Assembly (NCBI GenBank): GCA_035041965.1
Contig: JAPYMA010002771.1
Span: 186,001-250,000 of the forward strand
Source of the DNA: Anisakis pegreffii
Lineage: Eukaryota; Nematoda; Chromadorea; Rhabditida; Anisakidae
Reading direction: 5' to 3'
Length of the DNA: 64,000 bases
The notes beneath the pieces were generated by a model that was not told the DNA's origin, did no database searches, and saw nothing but the letters and a program-made list of their open reading frames with translations. The first letter of the stretch is position 1. The number at the start of each line of letters is the position of its first letter. The translations under genes were made by a program, and so were the position numbers. Below, piece by piece: positions 1 to 15,100 of this stretch.

Positions 1-277
1 AATCAAAAAATGTCTTCATTTGCATTTCATTCCTATTTATGTCATGCTTAAATGCTACCTGATTTATCCAGATCGATTAAATTAATGCGAAAGTCTTCGA
101 TTCATTAACGCAAGTAGTGCAATAAATATGCAAATGACGACTTTGAATCAAGATCTCGCTTCACATAATTTTGAATATATTGCGCAAAACTGAGGTCATT
201 TATCAGTTACTGTTATGGTTACATTGCTTTAGTTTGCGTTTTTGGTGTGTGGTTGGCGTCTTGAATTTGCCGACGAT
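1..277. other. AT-rich 5' flank, nothing identified
   Basis: This stretch precedes the first exon of the MSP-domain gene. It is AT-rich and contains no convincing open frame, repeat or promoter element that I can support. It presumably holds the 5' flank of that gene. Confidence 0.4.
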
Positions 278-3178
278 ATGATTTCTTTTATGGATGTTTG
301 GGCGTTGTTTGTCGCATTTAGCAGTATTTTATTCGCCGTAACAATGGTCATTGCTTGTTGCGAGGGGAACCGTCCTGAAATGCTTCCGAAGGTTCGATTG
401 CTTATTATAGGACCTTTTGAGCTGTGCTTTCAAAATGATTCTATGAGGCGGTACACTATGAAAATTCGATAAACATTTTCCTCACAGCAAAGGAAGTAGC
501 ATTGATTACAAACAGCATTCATCGCTCAAAAGTAAGACAATTCACAATGCATTCAGATTAAATTCATTTCTGATCACAACATAAAATCCCATTCCTTCGA
601 TTTGAATTTGTTGCTTAGAAATAGTTTTGCAAAGGATCCAAAGAAAGGAATCAAGAAGCCGGATGAAGACACCACGAAATCAGGGACGATTACGGATCAG
701 CCGACTTCGTTCAGATCATCAGTCATGGCCACAGATCAACTAACCACCTCTAGTCCGGTATCATGATTTATCTTCTTGTGGAAATTCAGTCATGCTAGAT
801 ATCAAAGTTTTCATTCATTTTAACAGTGTTTTCATTCTTTTCCTTGCTGCTACAATCACTCTCATAGCTGTTATACCCAAAGGTGTTCTCTTTTGTTTAT
901 TTCTCATTCATTTCATTCAGCAATTAAAGTCAAATTCTCATTCTATCAAATACACTCTATAATTGATCATTTGATTGTCAAACGTTGTTGAGCAATTCAG
1001 TTCGGTTGCTGTATTGCTGATTTCGGCTGTCAACACTCGTCAATATGTCCAGGAAATAGTACATGCTACAGAATAAGAAACTGATTTGAACTGTGAAGCG
1101 AAATGATATGAAATGAATGAGAAAAACTCATCATGTGAACGATATTCGCATGCATTAGCTATGAGAGTGAATACAACACGTCTGAAAAGAATGAGAATCC
1201 ACCTAAGTTAGTTTGAAGTGAGCGTGTCATAGACAATAGCTTTTCATGCGGTCAGAATCGATTGCAATAATGAGGAACACAACGGTCTAAGATAAGGCCT
1301 AGCCATGTCGATTACCATCATGGACGTGCTAATAAGATTGAACGTAAAGGTCATCTGAACATAACATGTACGATTTCCATACTCAATAGGAGAGGGGGCT
1401 AACGGCGGCCTGCCAGATCATCAAAAGGGGCAATGGAGCACCCGAACGTGAGAACCACTGGTCTAGACGGTGCCTGTTCATTTCGAGTGATCGTCATGGA
1501 TCATTCATAAAAAATTCGCCATTTATCTAACTGATATCTTCCAAAAACAGTTCACCTGAGCAGTTGAATTACAGTTTCAGTCAGTGCACAGTCAATCGAC
1601 ATCCTCTACGGTTTCGACAAAATCGGAAAAGAAACCTCCGTTGGATACAAACGATCGCAAAGAAGACAGCGTCAGTTTTGTTTTCATCATATAATAGCAT
1701 TTGAAGGGATTATTTTAACTTGCACATTTCACTGAGAATCAGTGAAATTGAACAATGAAGAAACGATTGTTCGAATGATCTGTAAAGGAACGATGATTTT
1801 AAAATTTGGAATGCGGAAGTTACTCTATGAAAAGGAAGTTTTTTTAACTAACAGAAATACTCATCAGGTGATAAACAAGGAGAAATCGTTGGCCTCTGTC
1901 ACTGGATCAAGTGAATTTGTTGAAAAAGAGGTGAACATTGTAATTTGTTAAAAAATTCAAGAAATTATTCCATCTAAATATTTTCAAACAAAATTACGCT
2001 CCACTTCGAATTTTCAATTTCACAATAAAAGCTCCAATGGAAAAGTTATTGATTTTCAGCAAACAACGCAGCTGCAGTTGTCTTCTGCAGGTAGGTGACT
2101 CTATCCTTTGAATTACTGTCCATGTTCGGAAATGCTTAAGAATCAAATTCTCGAAATATTGTAAAGAAATGGTTTTTGAAATATTTTTGCTGTCAATGGT
2201 ACCAATATCACTAGTGTAATGCGATCAATTGATTGATTTGTGATTTTTTCACTGATCTGTCGTCCGAAAATGCAGTAATATAATTGATTGAAGAGGATGC
2301 AAATGAGAAAGAAAAGGAAAGAAAAAGTTTGGTGCTTGAACCACAAAAGCTTTATTGGGACACGAATGGTGGACTCAGGAGGATAGCCCTAATGAATCCG
2401 ACTAAAGAGCGTTGTGCCGTCAAGGTGAATCTTACCTCACGAGTATGAATTATTCATCTCGTGATGCTTGATTAAATGCAAATAGTTTCTTCTTTCTTTG
2501 CGACATTCTCATTTCAGGTTCGATGTTCAGACAATAGTTTGTATCGTGTCAATCCGGTGTATTCGTTTGTTGAACCTGGTGGAAGTGTTGGTATCGACAT
2601 ACTGCGTGATATGGGAAGACCGAAGCTGGATAAAATGGTTTTTGTAATGGCTAAGGTAACTTTTGGGTTACATTACTTTTTGCCTCAAAGGAATTGAGAC
2701 ACTACCGCAAACTTCCTTCCTCTGTTGACATTATTGCTAACAAAAAATTGTGCATTTGATTTGACGAAGCACCTTCGCACAATTTAAGCAAGTTCAACAT
2801 GGATGTGGACTTTGAAGATGTTCAGTTAAAATATTTCATCTTACTATCTAGTTGTGGACATATCTTTTGTTGAAAAATTTTTCGTGTTTTCCTTGATCCA
2901 CACATTCTACCTTCGAAATCATCGTACACGTTCACTATATATACTACTTTACTTAAAGAAAAAAATCCATTTACTACATGAATCTTAGTGTCCTCATTAG
3001 TTTACCTTGTATCGCCTTTTATTTCTTTCTTCTTGATCATAAATCTTGCAGACTTTTGATGAAAAGAAAGCATTTGTGATTTTAGGTGAATGCCGAAGAA
3101 GAGCATGCAAAATCAGTGTTCAGGTCGACTGGAGATGAGTCAGCTCTGGTACTGCCTTTGATAGTGACAGCCGTTTAG
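278..3178 (+). CDS. Membrane-anchored MSP-domain protein (7 exons)
   Basis: Seven exons join in consistent phase: 278-391, 635-757, 1581-1670, 2060-2090, 2294-2424, 2518-2655 and 3086-3178, giving about 239 residues. Exon 1 encodes one hydrophobic segment (MDVWALFVAFSSILFAVTMV) followed by Cys-Cys, so the protein looks membrane-anchored near its N-terminus. Exons 2-4 encode a Ser/Thr/Lys-rich linker. Exons 5-7 encode a major-sperm-protein (MSP/VAP-type) immunoglobulin-like domain; visible landmarks are LEPQKLYWDTNGG, IALMNPTKERCAVKV, YRVNPVYSFVEPGGSV and the end LVLPLIVTAV. MSP domains in nematodes occur in sperm cytoskeletal proteins and VAP-like tethers; the exact role here is unknown. The start could also be the next Met at 290. 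The splice of exons 1-2 uses a weak AAAG acceptor, so the link between the membrane exon and the rest is the least certain part. A poly(A) signal lies at 3275-3280. Confidence 0.75.
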
Positions 3179-3811
3179 CAGTGACAATTAAAATTAGGAT
3201 TATTTGTTATTGAGTGCTTTGATTTGATTTGTTCATCTATTGCATTGCATTGTTCTTTGCTGTACATACATAATAAATGTTGATGCGTTAACATTTCTTT
3301 ACATAAAATAGTGAAAAGTATTTGATAATTAGCAGAAGGCTTGAACAATTGATCGAATGACATAGTCGTTATAAGGACAGTCACATCGAGGAAAGTGCAA
3401 ACTGTAAATGGCTCACTCTTTAAGATGTTAATCCAAAAAATTTCAATGATTCAACTGGAAGAAAGAAACGAATCTGTTTGGTTATTCGTGTGATGCGTTC
3501 CAAACCATACGGTTGAAGTGTTCAAAAAATCAATTTAATAGGATTTAGTGCTTCGCAATCGCATCGCATCATTGATAAACTCCCTGGAGAGAGTATCAGA
3601 CTCATTATCTTTAAATCAGTTTAATTAACAATCCCATTAAAGCGTATATGCATCAGTTTGCATTTCATCAGTGCTTACTTTCATAAGCAAATCTCTACGT
3701 CGATCACAATACGTACGATTTCTGATGTAGCTCATATGCGCATTCATTATTTAAGATTTAAGAATGAATTGCGCAATCAGTTCTCTTCATTTCGAATTCG
3801 TGCCATTTCAG
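3179..3811. other. Intergenic, with poly(A) signal
   Basis: An AATAAA at 3275-3280 fits 3' end formation of the MSP-domain gene. The rest is AT-rich with no supported gene. A splice-acceptor-like pyrimidine stretch ending in AG at 3811 sits ten bases before the bHLH start codon and may be a cis- or trans-splice acceptor. Confidence 0.4.
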
Positions 3812-3820
3812 GTCTTCGAA

Positions 3821-4219
3821 ATGAGCAAACCCCGGCATCAGTATGGTCAAAGCAATCGTGAGCGTACACGACAACTGCACGTTAACGAAGCCTTCAGTCA
3901 GGTAACACATCCACCGAATATATTTTATAACTACCCGATCAGGATTTCCGATCATTTTCTGCAAAACGAAATCTGAACCAATTCTTTCTTAATTCTGAAT
4001 TTTGAACTGTTGCTACGGTCAGCCATCATGTTAACTGAACGATTTGTTCGGCAATCGGTACTTGAAAACAATCTCATTATTTGATGATTTCAGTTACGAC
4101 GCATAATTCCATGCTATCCGATCAACAAGAAGATGAGTAAACATGAAATACTGCGTGGTGCAATTCATTATTTGAGAATATTGGAGTATCTTCTTGGAAT
4201 GCGAACAACATTCACCTAA
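3821..4219 (+). CDS. Small bHLH transcription factor (Twist/TAL-like), 68 aa
   Basis: Two exons, 3821-3901 and 4094-4219, join in phase 0 across a 192-base intron with GT and TTTCAG borders. The product is almost nothing but a basic helix-loop-helix domain. The basic region is SNRERTRQLHVNEAFSQ, with the N-x-RER-x-R core; helix 1 continues as LRRIIPCYP; the loop carries NKKMSKHEILR; helix 2 is GAIHYLRILEYLLGM; a six-residue tail follows. Such proteins bind E-box DNA as dimers in the nucleus. Spacing resembles class II tissue-specific factors such as the TAL/SCL, NHLH and Twist groups, but I cannot assign an ortholog. A splice acceptor ending at 3811 lies just upstream, so further 5' exons or spliced-leader addition are possible. 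A candidate poly(A) signal is at 4523-4528. Confidence 0.85.
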
Positions 4220-5691
4220 TTGACAACAATTGCGATACTGCGGAATGCGGAGTTGATTTGAAATGCGATTGATTGAGGAATACACAACTAAAATTCCATT
4301 CTGGAAATTTGAGAAAATTAAATTTTCCAATTCGATTATTCATTAATCTCATAATCATTCTTTGTGAGCGGTCGAATGTTTTATTTGTAATGAGATTATA
4401 ATAACTCGTTACGGGCATATGCATTGGACTGTCACAAAATTCCGCTTTTGTGATCCCTGTTTGTTCTTATCGTTGCTCCATCGATATCAAATGTAACTGA
4501 TAACAGCGAGATGCAAGTCTAAAATAAATGTTTGCAAAGACTGGTTCGGAAACATTCACTTTCGATGGATATTAACAAAAATTTTGCGGATAACCTCTAT
4601 GTTTTATTATAAAATTCGATTTATGTTTTCCTTTAATGCACTTAAAAGTTGCGGTATTTCATTTCGAGTAATTGTTTGCAATTAAAGATGTATTTAATAT
4701 GTGATAAGCTTGAATGTTGCAAATAAATTAATGGATTGAATCTATTAATGTCTAACTGTAAGCATGATGTCCATTAAAGAATTGAATTCGTGATTTCACA
4801 CTGCACGAAACGTGTTCAGCCACAGCTCTTTAGTGTTTGTTCAAGAGGTGATCCGCACCTCTCCACATGCCAAGTATTTTTTTAAACGAACCACTGGCTA
4901 CCACCCTTCAAAGAAATTGAAATGAATTTTCTATTCGATCCACTCCTCCCCTCCCTACTCGATCCACTGTGACCCTCCAATATGAATAGATCTTCTTGAC
5001 ATTATTACTCTTGTAAGATGATACAGTAAACATTGTACTGCTCGAATTCCCGAAACACTATTTCGATGAAACGGTTCAAATCAAAACGTAAACATAAACA
5101 TATGGGAAAGGCAACATATTCGTTGTTAACTGGTGGTATCAATGATGCATAATTATGGTTATTATATTCTCATGCACAGATATTAGTCATGAAATGACGA
5201 GATCAGAGAGCGATATACGAAACTTTTAAGCATTGTGGCAGCATCCCTCTTTGCAGTGGCAATGTCTGATCGGTTATAGCATTTGTTATGCTCGTATCGT
5301 TCCCTTATCAAACCTTGCAATAGCCAGCTCATAAAAAGGGCTAAATCATTTCCATCTCCCACCCACTTCAACCACCCTCTTGGTTACGTGCTCAATCTTA
5401 TGAAATCCTTTGAAGTTATCAACTCAACCGATAACCGCCTGTTTAACCATCACAATGTAATGAGATGAGTGACAGTCATTTCGAAGGTGTACTATGACGA
5501 CATCATAGATGTGTTTGTGTCGTGTGATGAAATATTGTGAAATTGTTTGTTTGGCTGACGTGATTCAATGAGTCACTATAGGGAGAATGAGAAAGCAAGA
5601 GAATGACAGGAAGTATGTCAGTTGCAGAGGATTGACGATAGTAATTAGGATGAGAGATGCTTTGAGGAGGTGGCTAAAAAATGCTAGTGCT
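4220..5691. other. Intergenic region, no gene seen
   Basis: AT-rich sequence between the bHLH gene and the polyubiquitin promoter. It contains candidate AATAAA signals near 4523 and only short scattered open frames. I see no conserved motif. Confidence 0.4.
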
Positions 5692-5704
5692 TTCGGGAAC
5701 GTTC
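5692..5704 (+). promoter_or_regulatory. Heat-shock element upstream of polyubiquitin
   Basis: The sequence TTCGGGAACGTTC is a perfect three-unit nTTCnnGAAnnTTC heat-shock element. It lies ten bases upstream of a TATA box and on the coding side of the polyubiquitin gene. Polyubiquitin genes are classic targets of heat-shock factor, so function is likely, but it rests on position and sequence only. Confidence 0.7.
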
Positions 5705-5714
5705 TGACCTTTGG

Positions 5715-5722
5715 TATATAAA
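5715..5722 (+). promoter_or_regulatory. TATA box of the polyubiquitin promoter
   Basis: TATATAAA lies ten bases downstream of a perfect heat-shock element. It is about 540 bases upstream of the ubiquitin ATG, so a long or spliced 5' leader is expected; acceptor-like AG sites (for example the CTTGCAG near 6226) sit just before the start codon. Confidence 0.6.
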
Positions 5723-5809
5723 ACGGCGAAAGGTTTAGTTTCGATGTCGTATTCAAGATTGGATGATCAGTGGATGGTGGGTCACCGTACGCATCGTGTC
5801 TTTTCATCA

Positions 5810-6230
5810 GAACTTTTAGCAGATCAATTAATTCCCCATTTGTTTGTTGAGTGGTTTTGTTGATGTTGTATATTTGTTCGTTGGAGGCTTTTGCTGTTAT
5901 GAAGTGTTTCGTAGACTGCATATTAGATGATAACTTTGCCTGTATTCAGAGTCACTTTACGTTGCTTGTGAATTAGTGAAAAGTTTCAGCATGCAAACTG
6001 GAGCATTCAATAAGTTTTGCTCACGATTAGTTTTCCCATTACCATTTGAAATAAAACCCGAATCGATGATGTTTTTGAATGTCTTCCACTTATCGGTAAT
6101 TGTTTCGAAGGTTGTATTGCTTTGATTTGATGCATATCGTTCGACGAAAGCGAACAATGATAGCGCTAATTCCGTGGTATTCTTGCCGAGTTTTTCAATG
6201 AAATCCAGCGATTCATTCTTGCAGTTATAC
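5810..6230 (-). other. Possible minus-strand exons, unknown protein
   Basis: Two open stretches read leftwards here. One (about 6230 to 5978) gives an 80-residue hydrophilic sequence containing KWKTFKNIIDSGF; the other (about 5911 to 5810) contains GELIDLLKVLMKRHDAYG and ends at a GT donor. A splice between them in phase 1 is possible. They overlap the presumed polyubiquitin leader on the other strand and match no family I know, so they may be chance open frames. Confidence 0.2.
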
Positions 6231-6240
6231 TCTCAGCTAG

Positions 6241-8672
<2,432 letters not shown>

Positions 8673-9172
8673 ATTTTCGATCGCGTTTTCAATCAAATGC
8701 ATTTCCACGATTTTGATAACGTCTTAATATAAACCCAATTGATTCATTGTCTCGACTCTGTCATCTGTTATCATTTCATTTGCTGTGGACTTTTATGTTG
8801 TATCGTCCATCATAAACATTTGATTGAATAAAACTTCTGAATAAATCAGACTGTGTTGATTGAACATGTGAAACGGATGGGGTCATCGACCATCTGCGAT
8901 TACCATACTCAGGCATCAGTATACGAATGAATGTTCAACTGATCAATTCAAAGACCTCTGATCTCGTGTAAGTGCAGGTGGTTTGAGTAGAAGACTGATG
9001 TAGATTGAGATGACTGATGGCTTGTTAACAAAATGAATAAGTAACCACTGTGTTGTTGCTGATCATCCTAAACAGTATTAGACTCTGTGTCTGGTGGCAA
9101 TGTGGAAGTAGGGGTCGTTACTGCAGATCGTGTGTAATTAGATGTAAATTGGGATTTTAAAGATTTCCAGAT
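8673..9172. other. Polyubiquitin 3' flank and spacer
   Basis: Holds two AATAAA signals for the polyubiquitin transcript and then AT-rich spacer. A splice-acceptor-like TTTCCAG ends at 9170, two bases before the helicase start codon. No gene is seen. Confidence 0.4.
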
Positions 9173-12100
9173 ATGGGTGTTGAGAGAGTGATCGGTCAAA
9201 AAGGTCGCGAGGAAAGTGGAAGCGATTTACTTGAAGCGGAAGTGAGTTCGGAGGAGGAATTGGATCTGGCTCAGCTGGATGATGCGATCTCGATAGAGGG
9301 TTTGGACTGGAAAATTGGCTTTCAAAAGCTTGTTAGTTGATACTCATTCAGGAATATTCAAGACAAGTGAATCGATTCAGAATTTATGCGATGTGGTAGT
9401 GGAGCACAGAAAAGAGATGGAGTGGGAGAGTAAAGAATAATTTGCTGATGCCTGTTACCTATCTAATAAGCGTCACAACCCATTCTGTGGATTAATTTAT
9501 TGCTTTGCAAAGACTCATTCAGTTCGTTCACTCTACAGATCTCAACGAACGACAAGTTCCGAGCTGCGCATTATCGCCTCTACAAGCGTGAACTGATTGC
9601 TGCGGCATTCCGCAGACGAGAGGATTTGTTGGCTTTCAGCGATTGTTTTGGTAATTACACACTCATTTCATGCTATACCGTCGTTGTTATGCTCTCTCGG
9701 CTGTCCCATCAGGCTCAAAGCCGACTTATGTCTCAACTTCTACGGTCCGATTATTCACTCGAGAAAGTCTAATTCCCGGAAACTTTGTCAATGCAAATTG
9801 ATTTAATATACCAGTTGCGAGTGCCCGAATGATTATTTCGGATTGAATGCGAATCAGTTGTAAAAGTTTGGCGATTGTGAGTCGTTTTTTAGACGAACAG
9901 GAACGAAGCAGATTGAAAGCGTTGAATGAGGAGAACTTGGATGAACCCATTGAAACGTTATGGGATTTGATCTGCGAAGATCCCAAGCAAATGGATAAGC
10001 TCATGAATATCGCTAATGAAAGTTAGATGTTGCGAATTTTTATCGTGAAAGCGATCCACAATTTTTGCAATCTTTCATAAAAATTTCTTTCGATGAATCT
10101 TTGATAATGGATGGCAAATTGTTGAGAATTCAAAAAAAAAACCAACTTTTTGTAGATATTTCCAGTTGAGTTTTCAGCATTTCAGCTCTCATTGTCAGAT
10201 AATTATCGTAAAACTTCAAATTGTGATCGTAGTACAATATATTTCAGATAAAATAAATTGTTTTGAAAGTCCGATTGCAATTTGACAACAAATTTTTGAT
10301 AATATCATTCAAGAAGCGTTGTGATTGTATGAAATTAAGGAAATAAAGAGCTGCTGAAAGTGGCGTTGCAAGATATTCCAGCAGAGGCACTGAAATACTA
10401 CGTGATGTTCTTTGTGAATGAGCCAACGAAGATGGATATGATTGTGAAAACACTCGAACCAGTTCCGATCATTTCACGACTAAAAGATGCACAGTATGCA
10501 TCGATCGTTAGAAATGTCGAAGAGCTGATGTCACGTCAATGTTCGTTTCTTGTTTTTGTGAGAATTGAAGCGCTTTTTCTTATTGATTCAGCAAGTCTCA
10601 CGGAGAACTTTTTAATGAATTCGGTGAGTTTGCTGTGCGGTAAACAAAATTATTGGATCAAATCTCAAATAGAACCATTAAGCACCCATCGCTTCAATGC
10701 AAACACCAAACACAGTATCTATTGAGCACTTCAGTATACGAACAAGCATCGTGTCATCTGATGCGAACGATGCCACTTACCGTCAGGACTGGTTATGATC
10801 CGTCTGAATGGTTTTTCGACTTTCTGGATGCGTGTAGTCACGACGCAGCGAATCGAACAATACCTGAATTCATCGATCGTGACTATAAAATTCACATAAG
10901 TTAGTGCATTATGCTCTTCTTGCCGACATTCATTCAGTTGTTCTGTTTTCAGTTATGCTTGCAATTAGCAAGTGTTGGTTTTTTTTTTGTTGTTGTTGGT
11001 GTGTTTATGGTGACTGAATGATGTTTTGATTATTTGTTTTTGTTATTATTGCTATTGCTGTCATACTCAGAGTTGCACAACGTGAAGCGTCGCATGGGCG
11101 AGCCAGCTTCGAAAGGTGCCCGAATGGGGAGTGCAGATGCTGAGAATCTAACAGCAACACCATTGCCAACTGTGGACGCTTCTGACGAATCTCCGAATCG
11201 AGCATGTCGCGCGCAAGACGACTACAAAAACTATCGAAGGAAAACATTCTGTCAGTGTTTTTTTTTGAAATGCTTTTTCAAAGATCGCAATCAACTGCTT
11301 ATTTAGACTAATCCAGAGCCGTTCACAAGTTTACAAGCGGGCATCGAAGCCGCCCAAACCCCTAGTCAACGGAATTCGCATACCGATTGTTCAGTTCCGG
11401 CATTGTGCTCGATGCAGAAATGTCCGTACCAATAAAAATCAACAACTGTGTGGAGTTTAACGGGAACAAAATCCCATAGTGAATCAGTGTAGCACCTGTG
11501 ATGATAACTCGACGATATTAGTGGTTCATATGGCCATCATTATTGTTGGCAGTGTAGTTTCTGTCTTGAATATTGTGATGAATTGAAGCGGATGAGCGTA
11601 TCGCAGCACTGCCTGACCCCGAACCAATTCAGCTTCGTCCCTACCAAGAAGAACTAGTGGAAACGGCAATTCGCGGTGTGAACACAATCATCTGCGCACC
11701 AACTGGATCCGGTAAAACGATAGTTGCCACTTACGTGATCCGGAATCATCTGCAGGAAAAGAAAAAGAAAGGCGCGGCTCGTGTAGGTTCATGTTTGCAT
11801 TGGCTGTTTGTCATTATATGCTTGTACTTACGGCACATATTATTTGTTCACTACGAGTGGTTGTTGCATTGTTAGGTGGCAATGTTGGTGCCGACCGTGC
11901 CATTGGTAGAGCAGCAAACGAAAGCACTGAACCAGTACCTGCGCAAGGTGTACTGGCTGGAGGGTATGAGTGGCAGCGAGCATGTAGACGACGATGGACG
12001 TGCGCCGTTCGTGTTGGCCAGTGATGTCACCGTATTCACACCACAGGTTTTTATGTATGTTTTTATTATTTTGTTATGTTATTATTACTGTTGGTATTAT

Positions 12101-15100
12101 AATTGGAATTGTAGTAATCTGCTGAAAAGTGTACGCAAGGATGATCGGCTGTATTTCAACGATTTCACGATGTTCGTTTTCGATGAGTGTCATCATTGTG
12201 ATGGCGATCATCCATATAATGGTTAAGTTTTTATCACTTTGAAAAATTTCGAATCGTTTTTTGTATCGTCGTAAAAATTTCGTATCGTTTTTTGTATTGT
12301 AATTTCTTATCATACCTAAAATCCCATTTTTTTCCATCATCGGAAAAGGTTGTTCTTTTTAAATGAGAATGTTTTACTTTGCTGAAGAAAGGGGATTTTG
12401 CCTGTAACAAATGATGAAGATAGCGTCTTTTTTTGCGACACATTTTTTTCATATTTGTACGAAGTAGATTCGTTTTGATCGAGTCAATATTGTGTATTGT
12501 GTGCTTAGAAGAGGGTATTGTTGCATTGGTGAGGGTCGGGTTAACGTTTAAATGTTCAGTTTTGATGCGTATGCTGCACGATTTCACGGGTCCGAAACCT
12601 CAGGTGGTTGGCCTAACCGCTTCTCTTCCGCTGGGTTCGGGTCGTGCTAATGTTGAGGCGGCACTTGATGTTCGTCACTTTTGTTTGTATTTACATTGGT
12701 TTATTTTCTTTTTTTAAGATTTTTTTTGCATTCATTCGAAATCAACTATTCGACAGTCTGTATTCGTGGAATGTGTTGAAATTGATAATGATTATGACGA
12801 TAATGTTATCGGTAGGAACGATGAATGAATGAAGTGCGATTGAGGGTGAAATGATTCTAGAAACACTCCAAATTTTCAGCATATGATGGATTTATGTGCA
12901 AAACTTTCGGCGCACTCAATCAGTACTGTTCGAAAACATCTGCAAAATCTTCAAGAGCACGTTACGCCGCCAATTGATGGTTTGCTTGCTCTCTTTGGAT
13001 TTTTTTAAAAATAGTTGGAATGATTTTTTTTTGGAATTTAGTTTGGCTTTTTTATAGTTGTTGGCATTGTGCGTATGTATAGAATCTATTCTGAATTTTC
13101 TTGAAAATTTTGATTTTTGGTTCAGTTTCATCACTCTGTTTGAACGAGATTGACTCCCAGTTGACGACTTCGGCGTTTCAAATTCTAATTGCTTGATCGA
13201 GCTGACGAGGAAAATTTCATTTTAGATTGTTCGCTGTCCAGCGCTCATCAGCCAATCGGCCATCATGATCAGTTCACATTCAAAAAATAATTTCAGAAGT
13301 ATTGAATGCACAACGTCCAAAACTCGATCCGTTCGTAATGGCCGTATCGAGTGCCATGATAAAAATCGAATCGAGTCTTCGCAAACCTCTCAACGAATTT
13401 AGTGAAGAACTGCAATTGCGACCGGTGAGCATGTTCTTTATGGCTCATCTCCGTTGAATAGTGCTCTTGTTAGGGAATTTTTTTGATCAGTAATGAATTT
13501 CGGATATTTTGTGCATTTCGAAACGTTGATTTGTCAACTGTGAATTAGATTGGTTTCGATCTGAACATAAAGCAGGCGTCTTCATTTGGCACTCTGTGAG
13601 CCCTTATTTGTTTGGTTGCAATAAGCGAGAGTTGAAGAGTGGAGAGCGATAATCGTTTAGGATGAAGTAAGATTCCCGAATCATCGAGAAGCGCGTTATG
13701 AGAGTTTTATCGGTTCGTTGAAGTATCGCATCCAGACAGATATGAAATCGGGCAGTGTGAAGTATCAACTTCTCAAGTCATTGGAACATCTTCGTGTATG
13801 TGACTTTGTTTTGACTCGTTTCTTTATCCGTTCTTCACTTCTTTGAGCAATTTTCGTTTTTGGTCGCTGTTTCATTCTGCAGATAGTAATCTGAACTGCA
13901 ACGCTACTAATCGTATCAATCGATTCAGTATTATTTTCGTACACTCGCGCTGGCCGACGTTCTACCGAATCATTATGCTTATGTTTATTTGAGCAACACA
14001 ATCGATAAGGAGCCAGTACCCAACGATACAACAGCTGCCAATTTGCAGATGCAGTTGAGAAGACATTTTCAAAGTCAATTTCATTTCATTCGATTTTTTT
14101 TGATGATTTGCTTATTTTATTCATTTGTTTGCTTCTTTTTTAATTTCTTGTTAAACATTTCTTCTTTTCTATTTGGTTGATTAATTTGCGTTTTCATTTC
14201 GTTTATTCTTTTCTTTGGATCGTCAAATTAAAAAATTTTTATGTGAATATTTCAATAGATTTATTTTTAAGAGTATATACAAAACGAATTTCGCCATCTG
14301 GAGACCAACGAAGATGATTCGGGTGAGGAAAAAGAGATAATTCAACGTCTGCACAAAATTCTACGTGAGCAGTATCGTGACGAGCCGTTCTCACGTACAA
14401 TTATATTCGTCACAACGCGTATGTTAGCCGAGAAACTTTGCGATCACTTGAATACATGTAGAATCGTGGATGGGGGTCGTCGTCCGGTTGGATTTGTAAC
14501 AAGTTAGTTGTTTTTCTGATGAATTGAGCAGAGCATTCGAATGAATTTTGAAGGGATTGCGATACAACGATGCATCCCGCTTTTTAGGTTCAAATCAGTC
14601 GTCGTCATTGAGTGGGCAGGCGGCCGCTGACCAACGTTTGATGATCGAAGATTTCAACGCCGGTCTTCGAAAGATCCTCGTAGCGACATCGGTCGCTGAA
14701 GAAGGTCTTGATATATCGGCGTGTAATCTTATCATCAAGTACAACAACACTGGCTCCGAGCGTACGCTTATTCAACGTAGAGGTATTGATTTTGACGTAT
14801 GCACAGCGATTGCGAGTTCATTTGTTTGTTAAGAAATCGTAAAATAGCAAAATTTTTGCCTTCCAAAAATTTGTAAGCATGTGGAAAGGTAGTGTTGTAT
14901 GGATGTGGTTAGGATAAGACAAGAACAATGCAGTACGTAGAAATTCACTTGCGATTGAAGTTTAGTGGTTGGCGTTCCAGTGCCACTCGAGTTGTTCAGA
15001 AGGTCGTGAATGATCTCTTTGCAGGACGTGCTCGAGCTAAGAATTCGAGATCGATTTTGTTGGCGTTGGATGGTTCAATTGAGAAGCGAGAACTGGAGAA

